A DNA stretch of 24,599 nucleotides from Sulfuricella sp035530375 (GCA_035530375.1 DATKUY010000020.1:1-24599), one strand, 5' to 3'. Shown: positions 7,804 through 15,013, counted from the stretch's first letter. Notes: generated by a model not told the origin, from the letters alone. Numbers and translations are program-made.

Positions 7804-8253
7804 GTGTACAAGAAGATCGTCGTCGCCGTGGATGGATCTAGCGCCACGGAAGCAGCACTCAATCAGGCAGTCCAACTCGCCCGTCAGAGCGGCTCCGCCC
7901 TGACGGGCGTTTTTGTGCTGGATGGGAACTGGGCAGATTTTATCGGTAACGACTGGCAATCCTCCAAAGGCGCCAGACAAGGCTTTCTCGATCACATCCG
8001 CGAGGAACAGGAAGAACAGGCGCGGGCCGCACACAGCCAGTTTGAAGCCGCCACTAAAGACCTGGGGGACGCGAAGTTCGAACTACTGGGCGGGGATCCG
8101 ACCGGGGAACTCGTCCGGCTGTCAAAGGAACCTGCAACCGACCTGATCATCGTCAGCCGGCAAGTATTCCAGGTAAGCGGTCGCCCCAGCCTCAAATCTC
8201 TCGCCAAGACCTTGGTGCAGAAAGCCACACAGCCTTTACTGCTGCTTCCCTAA
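7804..8253 (+). CDS. UspA-like universal stress protein
   Basis: A 149-residue single Usp domain (alpha/beta fold). The N-terminus MYKKIVVAVDGSSATEAALNQA is diagnostic and the protein ends in KATQPLLLLP, equivalent to the usual final beta strand. The GTG start at 7804 is the first possible in frame, because an in-frame TGA sits at 7795. It begins one base after the stop of the small membrane protein, so translation is probably coupled. The ATP-loop region reads VSRQVFQVSGRPSLKSLAKTL and lacks a clear GxxGx9G(S/T) signature, so nucleotide binding may be lost or altered. Usp proteins are often paired with transporters as soluble regulators. The stop codon overlaps that of convergent hemW. Confidence 0.88.
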   Translation: MYKKIVVAVDGSSATEAALNQAVQLARQSGSALTGVFVLDGNWADFIGNDWQSSKGARQGFLDHIREEQEEQARAAHSQFEAATKDLGDAKFELLGGDPTGELVRLSKEPATDLIIVSRQVFQVSGRPSLKSLAKTLVQKATQPLLLLP

Positions 8254-9521
8254 CCTTCCTCCGGCAGGAACAGTTGCAACAGGTCATTGAGAAAGCGCCG
8301 CCCCAACAATGTCGGGCGGATATGCAATGCGTCGCGCTCGATCAAGCCGCGCCGCTGCGCCTCTTCCAGCGCGGCCAGTGTGGCGGCCTGGGACAGGCCG
8401 GTGCGGGCGGCCAGCAGCTCGAACGGAAAACCCTCGGTGAGCCGCAAGGCATTCATCATGAACTCGAACGGCAGTTCCCGTTGCGCGACTTCATATTCTT
8501 CTTCCACGGCATTGCCGGCCAGGGCCCGTTCCATGTAGGCCTTGGGCTGGCGGTTTCGAACCTGGCGCAGGATGCGGTCGGGAAGCGTGAGCTTGCCATG
8601 GGCCGCCGCGCCGATGCCGAGGTAATCGCCGAACAGCCAGTAGTTGAGATTGTGGCGGCAGCGATTAACGCGAAAATCGCGCAGCGATTCGTTTGCCCCC
8701 TCTCCCGCGCGCGGGAGAGGGTTGGGGAGAGGAGAGCGCTTTTTGGCAAAGGCGGAGGTTTCGTAGTGCTCGTAGCCGGCGGCGGCCAGTTCCGCTTCGA
8801 TACCTTCCTGCATCGCCGCTGCGACATCGTCGTCCGGCAACACCGGCGGCCTGCTGTAAAACACCGTGTTCGGTTCCAGCGTGAGATGGTAGGCGGAGAG
8901 GTGCTGGGGATCGAAAGCGATGGCGGCGCGGATGTCCGCCAGCGCTTCGTCCACGCTCTGCCCCGGCAGGCCGTACATCAGGTCGAGATTGACGTTGTCG
9001 AAATGGTGCAGCGCCATCTCCACTGCGGCGCGTGCCTCGCGGTCGTCGTGGATGCGGCCCAGCGCCTGCAGATGGCGCGGATTGAAGCTCTGGATGCCGA
9101 GCGACAGCCGGTTCACCCCGGCAGCGCGAAAGTCGGCGAACTTCTGCGCCTCCGCCGTGCCGGGATTGGCCTCCAGCGTGATTTCGGCAGCGGCTTCGAC
9201 CGGCAGCAGGGTGCGCACCTGGGTCAGCAGCGTATCGATCGATCGCGCCGAAAACAGGCTGGGCGTGCCGCCGCCGATGAAGATGCTGATGATCTTGCGC
9301 CCCCACACCAGAGGCAGCGCGGCTTCCAGGTCTTTCAGCAGGGCCGCGACGTATTCCTGCTCCGGCACTCCCTCGCGCGACTCGAACGAGCTGAAGTCGC
9401 AGTAGGGGCATTTCCTGACGCACCAGGGCAGGTGGATGTAGAGGGAAAGCGGTAATGGGTGATGAGTAACGGGGAATGGGGGGCTGGGAATGTCTACGTC
9501 CGATGGTTTTCCCTTACCCAT
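8250..9521 (-). CDS. hemW: HemW, radical SAM heme chaperone (coproporphyrinogen III oxidase-like)
   Basis: Radical SAM protein, 423 residues from the ATG at 9521, a little long for HemW (about 380-400). The cluster-binding CxxxCxxC is Cys34/38/41 in YIHLPWCVRKCPYCDF, followed by IFIGGGTPS and LSLGIQSFNP typical of HemW. The C-terminal HemN_C-like part contains RCRHNLNYWLFGDYLGIGAAAHG. Two oddities are seen. Residues 1-25 derive from a low-complexity repeat shared with the end of rdgB. About 20-25 extra residues around 260-284 (RSPLPNPLPRAGEGANES) are encoded by a palindromic repeat inserted in frame. The ATG overlaps the rdgB stop (TGATG), so the two are translationally coupled; a GTG one codon earlier is also possible. 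It was once called an oxygen-independent coproporphyrinogen oxidase, but the family is now regarded as a heme chaperone. Confidence 0.93.
   Translation of the reverse strand: MGKGKPSDVDIPSPPFPVTHHPLPLSLYIHLPWCVRKCPYCDFSSFESREGVPEQEYVAALLKDLEAALPLVWGRKIISIFIGGGTPSLFSARSIDTLLTQVRTLLPVEAAAEITLEANPGTAEAQKFADFRAAGVNRLSLGIQSFNPRHLQALGRIHDDREARAAVEMALHHFDNVNLDLMYGLPGQSVDEALADIRAAIAFDPQHLSAYHLTLEPNTVFYSRPPVLPDDDVAAAMQEGIEAELAAAGYEHYETSAFAKKRSPLPNPLPRAGEGANESLRDFRVNRCRHNLNYWLFGDYLGIGAAAHGKLTLPDRILRQVRNRQPKAYMERALAGNAVEEEYEVAQRELPFEFMMNALRLTEGFPFELLAARTGLSQAATLAALEEAQRRGLIERDALHIRPTLLGRRFLNDLLQLFLPEEG
8698..8732. repeat. Palindromic REP-like element inside hemW
   Basis: A perfect 24-bp palindrome at 8698-8721 (half-site CCCTCTCCCGCG) followed by TTGGGGAGAGG (8722-8732). 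This is the pattern of a repeat commonly scattered between genes in many proteobacteria. Here it lies within the hemW reading frame and is translated in frame on the minus strand as part of SPLPNPLPRAGEGA, interrupting the segment before RCRHNLNYW. Confidence 0.85.
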
Positions 9522-9540
9522 CACTCATTCCCCGTTACCC
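9451..9540. repeat. Inverted low-complexity repeat spanning the rdgB/hemW junction
   Basis: Two inverted copies of a G-rich, ATGGGT/AACGGGGAATG-type sequence. The core is a 13-bp perfect match, GTAACGGGGAATG at 9466-9478 and its complement at 9526-9538, separated by 47 bases. Flanking ATGGGTGATGAG and TTACCCATCACT stretches extend the similarity imperfectly. The right copy supplies the last residues and stop of rdgB and the start of hemW. The left copy codes for residues about 15-24 of HemW. Confidence 0.75.
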
Positions 9541-10117
9541 TCAGCTTCGTCACCAGCTCGGCCAGCGCCTTGCCGCGGTGGCTGATCCTGTTCTTCTGCT
9601 CGAGCGGGATTTCCGCACCGGTCATGCCCAGCTCGGGGATGAGGAAATAGGGGTCGTAGCCGAAGCCGCCGCTGCCGCGCGGCAAGTCGATGATTTCGCC
9701 ATGCATCGCGCCTTCGGCGATGACCGGCTGCGGATCTTCCGGCCAACGCACCAGTACGATCACGCAGTAGTAGTGCGCCTTGCGGTTGACGTGGCCTTGC
9801 AGCGACTCGATCAGTTTCTGGTTGTTGCGCTCGTCCGATTTCGGCTCGCCGGCGAAACGGGCGGAATACACGCCGGGCGCGCCGTTCAGCGCATCGACGC
9901 AGATCCCGGAATCGTCCGCCAGGGCGGGCAGGCCGGAATGCGCCGAGGCGTGGCGCGCCTTGGTCAGGCAGTTTTCGATGAAAGTGCAGTAGGGCTCCTC
10001 CGCCTCGGGAATGTTGAAGGCGGATTGCGGAAACACCTCGAATTCGAGCGGCGCCAGGATAGCGCCGATCTCGCGCAGCTTGCCGGCGTTGTTGGAGGCG
10101 ATAACGAGTTTTTTCAT
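9521..10117 (-). CDS. rdgB: RdgB/HAM1 family XTP/dITP pyrophosphatase
   Basis: Housecleaning nucleotide pyrophosphatase of 198 residues hydrolysing ITP, XTP and deoxy forms to monophosphates. Family signatures are SNNAGKLREI near the N-terminus, ADDSGICVDALNGAPGVYSARFAG in the middle, and GFGYDPYFLIPELG with ISHRGKAL near the C-terminus. The ATG at 10117 is preferred: it gives the canonical MKKLVIASNN start and has GAGG 8 bases upstream; a TTG four codons earlier is less likely. The last residues VTGNE and the TGA come from the junction repeat. It overlaps hemW by one base and is divergent from the lipase gene. Confidence 0.95.
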   Translation of the reverse strand: MKKLVIASNNAGKLREIGAILAPLEFEVFPQSAFNIPEAEEPYCTFIENCLTKARHASAHSGLPALADDSGICVDALNGAPGVYSARFAGEPKSDERNNQKLIESLQGHVNRKAHYYCVIVLVRWPEDPQPVIAEGAMHGEIIDLPRGSGGFGYDPYFLIPELGMTGAEIPLEQKNRISHRGKALAELVTKLRVTGNE

Positions 10118-10188
10118 GGCTGACCTCAATTCTTTTCAGGCCCGGATTATCCGTCTTCGCCGCAGCCAGCGCAATCTTGCCCGGTGAT

Positions 10189-10216
10189 TTGACTCCGGGA
10201 AGAAGCGCTCTATAGT
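10189..10216 (+). promoter_or_regulatory. Predicted sigma70 promoter of the lipase/patatin cluster
   Basis: TTGACT (10189-10194), 16-base spacer, TATAGT (10211-10216): five of six matches in each hexamer to the sigma70 consensus. Transcription would start near 10223, giving a leader of about 55 bases to the lipase ATG at 10277. It lies in the 159-base gap divergent from rdgB and is the best promoter match seen in the window. Confidence 0.65.
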
Positions 10217-10276
10217 TAGATAGCGTAATTCAGTACAGGCATACAGACCAATAACAACCATATGGGGGCGGGATCA

Positions 10277-11074
10277 ATGAGCAATTTTGATTTTGATGCC
10301 AGAACACGGGACTATTCCAGGGCTAATGCCTATTGGTTGGGGAGGGCGGCGCAGATTGCCTATGGATCCTTTGATGCTGCCCGGCAGGAAACGGAAAAAT
10401 GGGGATTCACCGAATTACAGTCCTTTGAAAGCATGGATACCGGAACCCAGGCTTTTGCCGCCGGGAATGGGGCCATGCTCCTGCTCTCCTTCCGCGGTAC
10501 GGAAAAGGACCCAAAGGACTGGCTCACCGACTTCGACGCCGCCTTCGTCAATGGTCCGCGAGGAATGGTGCATGAGGGCTTTATGATTGCGTTGAACAGT
10601 ATCTGGCGCGACATCTGGCAATATCTTGCCACACAGCGTCGCGGCCGCGCGCTTTGGGTGACAGGGCATAGCCTGGGAGCTGCGCTGGCAACCCTGGCGG
10701 TGGCCAAGCTGCGCTTCGAGCGTGACGAGCCGGTCAATGGGCTCTACACGTTCGGCCAGCCGCGCACCGGTAACCGCGATTTCGCCAGCGATTTCGACGC
10801 GGATTTCGGCGGCCAGACCTTTCGCTACGTCAACAATAATGACATCGTCGCAAGAGTCCCTCCCCGTTCTTCCGGATATAGCCATGTCGGCTCATTCCGG
10901 TATTTCGACAAAAATGGCAACCAGGACGACCAGATGGACTGGTGGGACAAGGTGGTCGACCGGATGAAAGGCAACATCAAGGAAATCCTCAACTCCAAAC
11001 CGGGGTTGGACGGCATCAAGGACCATGCCATAATCAATTATGTCAGATGCCTTGAACTGGCCAAGAAATCCTAG
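10277..11074 (+). CDS. Class 3 lipase family protein
   Basis: An alpha/beta-hydrolase of 265 residues, lipase class 3 (Pfam Lipase_3) type. The oxyanion-side motif LLLSFRGTEKD is near residues 68-78, the nucleophile elbow WVTGHSLGAALATL has Ser132, the acid is probably Asp189 in NNNDIVARVPP, and the base is probably His250 in IKDHAIINY. All three triad members are therefore present and the enzyme should be active on an acylglycerol, phospholipid or related ester. No signal peptide is visible, so it is cytoplasmic or delivered by another route. The ATG at 10277 has a GGGCGGGA ribosome-binding-like stretch; the ATG at 10262 lacks one. The patatin gene begins 6 bases after the stop, so the two lipolytic enzymes are co-expressed. 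Confidence 0.88.
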   Translation: MSNFDFDARTRDYSRANAYWLGRAAQIAYGSFDAARQETEKWGFTELQSFESMDTGTQAFAAGNGAMLLLSFRGTEKDPKDWLTDFDAAFVNGPRGMVHEGFMIALNSIWRDIWQYLATQRRGRALWVTGHSLGAALATLAVAKLRFERDEPVNGLYTFGQPRTGNRDFASDFDADFGGQTFRYVNNNDIVARVPPRSSGYSHVGSFRYFDKNGNQDDQMDWWDKVVDRMKGNIKEILNSKPGLDGIKDHAIINYVRCLELAKKS

Positions 11075-11080
11075 CCCCCG

Positions 11081-13141
11081 ATGACCCAAGCGATGGAGAA
11101 AATCGTGACGCCAGACCAGGCACAAATCGAGCGGTGCACGGAAGCATTCGATGCCGTACTCGAACACGAATTAAGCGAGCGTGTCGTCGCGCGGCGCAAA
11201 CAAGCCTATCCCGACACCCCTGAACTGCAGGATGGCCGCGATACAGTCGGATTGGGACTATCCGGCGGCGGAGTTCGTTCCGCCACCTTCAATCTCGGCT
11301 TGCTCCAGGCATTCCAGCGTTTTCAATTCCTCGAACACGTGGATTACCTATCCACGGTTTCCGGCGGCGGATATATCGGTTCATCGCTGACCTGGTTCAT
11401 GTCGAGGTTGAAACTCGCCTTTCCGTTCGGGGTCCAGCGTAAAGACTATTGCCAGGCAGGCAACGTGCTGCACTGGCTGCGCGTGCATGGCAACTATCTG
11501 ACGCCAGGCGGCGGGCTCACCATCTGGAGCCTGGTTGCCGCCACCTTGTCCGGCATCGTGATCAACCTGCTGGTTCTGGTCCCGGTTTTCCTGCTGGCGA
11601 TCTATCTGCTTTCACGCAATGTCGGATGGGGCGGAACCGGTTTCGATTGTCTCCGCTACCTTGGCGCCGGGCTGCTGGCGGTATTCCTGGTTTTTGTCAC
11701 GATCTCCGCCCTGACCAGCGATTTGCCCAGCGTACGCAGCTACCGAGCGCAGCGGGGGAAAAACGAATGGATCGGGAAGCTGCTCATGTTCGGCGTTTTC
11801 CTGATCGTGGCTGGCAGCATTCCGCATGTCTCCGTCTATCTGCACCACAACCTGCTGCAGTGGCTGGACAAGGCCATCCGGCCGGCGATCTCGATGACCG
11901 GACTGGCCGCCTTGATTGGCGCCTGGCGCGGACGCAAAGAGGGCAACGAGATACAGGGAATGCGCCCGGTATTTTTGTCCGTGAGCCTGGGGATATTGAT
12001 CTACGGCCTGGTCATGTGGGGCTATCAGCTGCTTTCCGAATGTGACACGCTGCCTGCATGGCTTTACTGGGGCACCGCGCTATCGCTGCTGCTCGCCGCG
12101 TTCGCCAACGTCAACCACGTTTCGATGCATCGCTATTACCGTGACCGGCTGATGGAAGCTTACCTGCCCCACAATCTGGAAAATCTCGGCCTGGGTTCCG
12201 ATGTCGGCGTGGAAGCGGCGGACAGTTGCCCCCTCAGCCGCATTGAGCAAACCAGCGCGCCTTATCACATCATCAATGCCAACGCCAACATGGTGGGATC
12301 AAAAAACCCCAAGCTGAAAGGACGGGGAGGCGACAATTTCATCCTGTCGCCCTTGTTTTGCGGTGCCGCCAGCACAGGCTATGTCCGCACTGCCACCTAC
12401 GCGGGTGGGCGCATGAATCTCGCCACCGCCTTTGCCATTTCCGGGGCAGCGGTTGACCCGAACACCTACGCCACCCGTTCCAGGCCGCTCAACTTTCTCA
12501 TGACCCTGTTCAATGTCCGGCTGGGTTACTGGGCACGCAATCCGAAACGGCCGTCGGGCAGCCTGGGTTCATGGTTCCGTCCTTCCTGGTACTGGTACAT
12601 GTTCACCGAAATGCTGGGCAACGGCATGAACGAGAACCACAGATACATCCATCTTTCCGATGGCGGGCATTTCGAAAACCTGGGGTTATACGAACTGATC
12701 AGGCGGCGCTGCCGCTACATCATCATTGCCGACGCCGGTGCCGACCCGAACTGGAGCTTCGAGGATTTAGCCAGGGTCATCCGGCTGGTGCGGGTGGATT
12801 TCGGCGCTGCGATCGAGCTGGATGTGTCACCCCTCATGCCTCAAGGCGAGGATAGACGTTCGCCCTGTGCCTTTGTCCGCGGCAAGGTTACTTATGCCGA
12901 CGGCAGCCAGGCCCAGATGATTTATGTCACCACACTAGTCGTGGACGGGCTACCCGAAGACATTTACGGTTACCGCCGTGAGCACCGCAAATTCCCGGAC
13001 GAGTCGACTGCCGACCAGTTTTTCGACGAAGCGCAGTTTGAAGCCTATCGGGAACTGGGCTACCGGATTGGCAGCCTCGTATGCGGGCAGGCACCGTGCG
13101 AAACCAGGGAGGCGTTTGCCATGCGCTTCCAGACAGAGTAG
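11081..13141 (+). CDS. Patatin-like phospholipase with internal membrane segments
   Basis: Large patatin-family protein (686 residues). The N-terminal catalytic half has LGLSGGGVRSATF (oxyanion Gly-rich motif, 58-70) and YLSTVSGGGYIGSS with nucleophile Ser94. The catalytic Asp is far downstream at 527 in LSDGGHFENLGLYEL. Between them, residues ~147-345 contain about five hydrophobic membrane segments, so the two halves of the active site are separated by a membrane insertion. Full catalytic dyad present, so phospholipase or acyl-hydrolase activity at the inner membrane is likely. The start is uncertain: ATG 11081 has no clear ribosome binding site, while GTG 11105 is preceded by GGAGA. It follows the lipase by 6 bases. 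No cyclic-nucleotide synthase, as in CapV/CBASS systems, is adjacent. Confidence 0.87.
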   Translation: MTQAMEKIVTPDQAQIERCTEAFDAVLEHELSERVVARRKQAYPDTPELQDGRDTVGLGLSGGGVRSATFNLGLLQAFQRFQFLEHVDYLSTVSGGGYIGSSLTWFMSRLKLAFPFGVQRKDYCQAGNVLHWLRVHGNYLTPGGGLTIWSLVAATLSGIVINLLVLVPVFLLAIYLLSRNVGWGGTGFDCLRYLGAGLLAVFLVFVTISALTSDLPSVRSYRAQRGKNEWIGKLLMFGVFLIVAGSIPHVSVYLHHNLLQWLDKAIRPAISMTGLAALIGAWRGRKEGNEIQGMRPVFLSVSLGILIYGLVMWGYQLLSECDTLPAWLYWGTALSLLLAAFANVNHVSMHRYYRDRLMEAYLPHNLENLGLGSDVGVEAADSCPLSRIEQTSAPYHIINANANMVGSKNPKLKGRGGDNFILSPLFCGAASTGYVRTATYAGGRMNLATAFAISGAAVDPNTYATRSRPLNFLMTLFNVRLGYWARNPKRPSGSLGSWFRPSWYWYMFTEMLGNGMNENHRYIHLSDGGHFENLGLYELIRRRCRYIIIADAGADPNWSFEDLARVIRLVRVDFGAAIELDVSPLMPQGEDRRSPCAFVRGKVTYADGSQAQMIYVTTLVVDGLPEDIYGYRREHRKFPDESTADQFFDEAQFEAYRELGYRIGSLVCGQAPCETREAFAMRFQTE

Positions 13142-13241
13142 GTGGTTCATGGCTTCCGGATTGGCCGAAAAGGCATAACGGCCATCTGGGCGATCGCCAG
13201 GTGGCCAAGACAATCGACAGGTGAATCGGGGAGGTACGATA

Positions 13242-13430
13242 TTGAACAGAGCCGGCAGAGGGATGTTGATCGCCGTGGCGGCAGGAGTGCTCCTGACGCT
13301 GCTGTTCAATGCCATGACCCATACCGAAATTGGTCCGCCCTATCTGCTGATCGCGCTGGTGGCGGTGGGCATCGCATGGGCGGTGGACTACTGGCTGGAA
13401 CGCGGCAAGCGCAAGGGGAAGGAAAAATGA
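13242..13430 (+). CDS. Small two-helix membrane protein, unknown function
   Basis: Predicted 62-residue protein with two hydrophobic helices, LIAVAAGVLLTLLFNAM and YLLIALVAVGIAWAVDYWL, joined by a short loop and ending in a basic tail (ERGKRKGKEK). The TTG at 13242 is chosen because GGGGAGG (13228-13234) sits exactly 7 bases upstream; an upstream GTG at 13221 would place that site inside the gene. It starts 100 bases after the patatin stop and its TGA overlaps the ATG of the next gene (ATGA), indicating translational coupling. No family recognised. Its coupling suggests it helps membrane placement of the neighbouring proteins (inference). Confidence 0.72.
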   Translation: MNRAGRGMLIAVAAGVLLTLLFNAMTHTEIGPPYLLIALVAVGIAWAVDYWLERGKRKGKEK

Positions 13431-14572
13431 AAACCCGCCGCTTCTTCATGCTGGCCTTGCTGGCCGGCACCTTGGCCGCCATTCCCGCCAGCGGCGGCTA
13501 CCTGGTCGATTCGAGCGGCGCAGTGGTGCGCAACAGCTATGGCGAATGCTGGCGCACTGGTTCCTGGACGCCGGCTCAGGCGATTGCCGAATGCGACCCC
13601 GACCTGATCAGGAAAGGAGCTCCCGCAGCACGCCCTGCCCCTGTGGTCGAGCAGCCACGCCCTGCACCCAAGCCCGCACCGCGCATGGAAGCCCCCATGC
13701 CGGCGCCGAGGGCAGGACCTGCCTTGCCGCCCAGCAGCAAGGCCAAAAACGTCGGGAAGAAAGCGGCAAAAAAAAACGGCAGCTACGGACTGGCCGAACT
13801 GCTGGTTCCTTACGCCGCCACACCAGCCCCATCAAAGGGACTGCTGATGGTGACCAGCATCCATGAACACCACTGGATTCCGATCCTGCATAAAGGGGAT
13901 GAAACGACGGGTTTTGCTGGTTTCGGCATGTACACCTACGTGCTGTTCGGCAGCGACCCGGCAGACCCCGGCCTGGATAGCGCGATTCGCGCCCGCTACG
14001 ACGCCACGCTGGAAGCCGTGCTGCGCCAGTCCTTGCCAGAATCCAGCTATCCCTCCTCAGCGCAAACACGGGGCGCCACCAATCTGTTCTGTCTGCCGGC
14101 AAACCAGCGCTTCGTCTCAAGGCCCAAACCCGACCGGGAAACCTACGACTTTCCGATGGCCCAGCAATATCTCGCCGATTTCCGCTTCCTGCTTGCCGGT
14201 GACAAAGCCATTCTGCCACGCCTGGTCGGCGATGCAGGACCTTTCCTGATCGCCACCCTGCGGCCGCTGGGCAGCATCGTCAAGACCGAAGGCGGACAGA
14301 TGAAAATTGCCGAACCCCAAGCCCCAATCCTGTTCATCGCCCTGACCCACACCCACCACCAGGTGATTGCCGAAATGGTGGATGCCTTCAAACTCGAGGT
14401 GATCGACACCAAATTGGATCGCAACAAGCGCTTCCGCCCCCTGCGCGTGGCGCTGATCGATCTGCTGAAGAAGGCGGACGACCAGGTCACCCCGATCAGG
14501 GAGGCCGTCGCCGGCTTCATGCCGAAAGAGGAGAAGAAGCAGGAGCCGCCGTCAAAGCCCGTTGGCCGCTGA
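13427..14572 (+). CDS. Secreted/periplasmic protein with OmpA-type N-terminal motif and unknown C-terminal domain
   Basis: A 381-residue protein starting at the ATG overlapping the previous stop, with a good GGGGAAGG site; the frame is open further upstream, but that would overrun the small membrane gene. Residues 1-23 are a clear signal peptide (MKTRRFFMLALLAGTLAAIPASG). Residues 29-60 (VVRNSYGECWRTGSWTPAQA, Cys41, then CDPDL, Cys56) closely resemble the N-terminal segment of some betaproteobacterial OmpA-family porins. A Pro/Ala-rich linker (64-104) and a Lys-rich patch follow. The remaining ~265 residues are a soluble domain I do not recognise, not an OmpA peptidoglycan-binding domain. The tail is Lys/Pro-rich. 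It is the last gene of the lipase/patatin cluster. Confidence 0.8.
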   Translation: MKTRRFFMLALLAGTLAAIPASGGYLVDSSGAVVRNSYGECWRTGSWTPAQAIAECDPDLIRKGAPAARPAPVVEQPRPAPKPAPRMEAPMPAPRAGPALPPSSKAKNVGKKAAKKNGSYGLAELLVPYAATPAPSKGLLMVTSIHEHHWIPILHKGDETTGFAGFGMYTYVLFGSDPADPGLDSAIRARYDATLEAVLRQSLPESSYPSSAQTRGATNLFCLPANQRFVSRPKPDRETYDFPMAQQYLADFRFLLAGDKAILPRLVGDAGPFLIATLRPLGSIVKTEGGQMKIAEPQAPILFIALTHTHHQVIAEMVDAFKLEVIDTKLDRNKRFRPLRVALIDLLKKADDQVTPIREAVAGFMPKEEKKQEPPSKPVGR

Positions 14573-14615
14573 GCCTACCGCATTCATTTGAACGCCGTTT
14601 CCGGCAAGCAGAGGG

Positions 14616-14984
14616 TCACTTGTCGGGATTGAAATCGCCGAGGTCGGTTGGCGTAGAAGGTGAAGGCGACAGGGGATTATCCAGGGCGATACCGCCTTTC
14701 TGAATAATGTAACGGCCAGGATTCTTGTCCAAATACATTGGCATCTCGGTCTCCAATGGGGTCAGCTTGAGGCTGACCTTGTGCAGTTGGGACGCCTTGG
14801 CTTCACCGCTGAGGTCGACGAAGAACATCTTGCCCTCCGCCTTGGCGGAAGCATCCACGCCAAACGACACCTCCAGGTTCACCTCGGAAAGCTGGAACAT
14901 CGGCTCCTTGCTCGTTTCCTGGGCTTGCCGCAGCTCCTTTTTCACTTCCTCGATGAATTCGCCCAGACTGATACTTCCTTTCAT
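14616..14984 (-). CDS. trypco2 (trypsin-co-occurring domain 2) family protein
   Basis: A 122-residue soluble protein. Residues 4-76 match the trypco2 pattern as I know it: an N-terminal amphipathic helix SLGEFIEEVKKELRQAQ, then strands FQLSEVNLEVSFGVDA, KMFFVDLSGEAKA and the terminal HKVSLKLTPL. Trypco2 is an effector-associated domain described in bacterial conflict systems, where it is thought to act as an adaptor tethering effectors. The C-terminal 45 residues are Pro/Asp-rich and may be disordered. A strong GGAGG site precedes the ATG at 14984. It follows rph on the same strand by 29 bases and converges with the secreted-protein gene across 43 bases. No trypsin-like protease or caspase partner is present nearby. 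Confidence 0.75.
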   Translation of the reverse strand: MKGSISLGEFIEEVKKELRQAQETSKEPMFQLSEVNLEVSFGVDASAKAEGKMFFVDLSGEAKASQLHKVSLKLTPLETEMPMYLDKNPGRYIIQKGGIALDNPLSPSPSTPTDLGDFNPDK

Positions 14985-15013
14985 ACGGCGCCTCCATATT
15001 TAAAAACAGCGAA

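Noticed and set aside
8274..9455. 393-codon + strand ORF antisense to hemW
   Set aside because: It is a codon-bias shadow of hemW: low-complexity Gly/Gln/Arg-rich translation with no recognisable domain, while the opposite strand encodes an unmistakable radical SAM protein.
9451..9540. Inverted repeat at rdgB/hemW as an insertion-sequence remnant
   Set aside because: No transposase fragment, terminal repeats or target duplication is seen; the copies are low-complexity and imperfect.
10277..13141. Lipase and patatin as type VI secretion effectors or a CBASS (CapV) system
   Set aside because: No VgrG, Hcp, PAAR, adaptor or immunity-type lipoprotein for T6SS, and no nucleotide cyclase/CD-NTase for CBASS, is present. 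The membrane insertion in the patatin also does not fit either.
13142..13426. 95-codon N-terminal extension of the secreted protein frame
   Set aside because: The ATG at 13427 begins a clear signal peptide with a good ribosome binding site, and another frame in this stretch encodes a plausible membrane protein with its own strong ribosome binding site.
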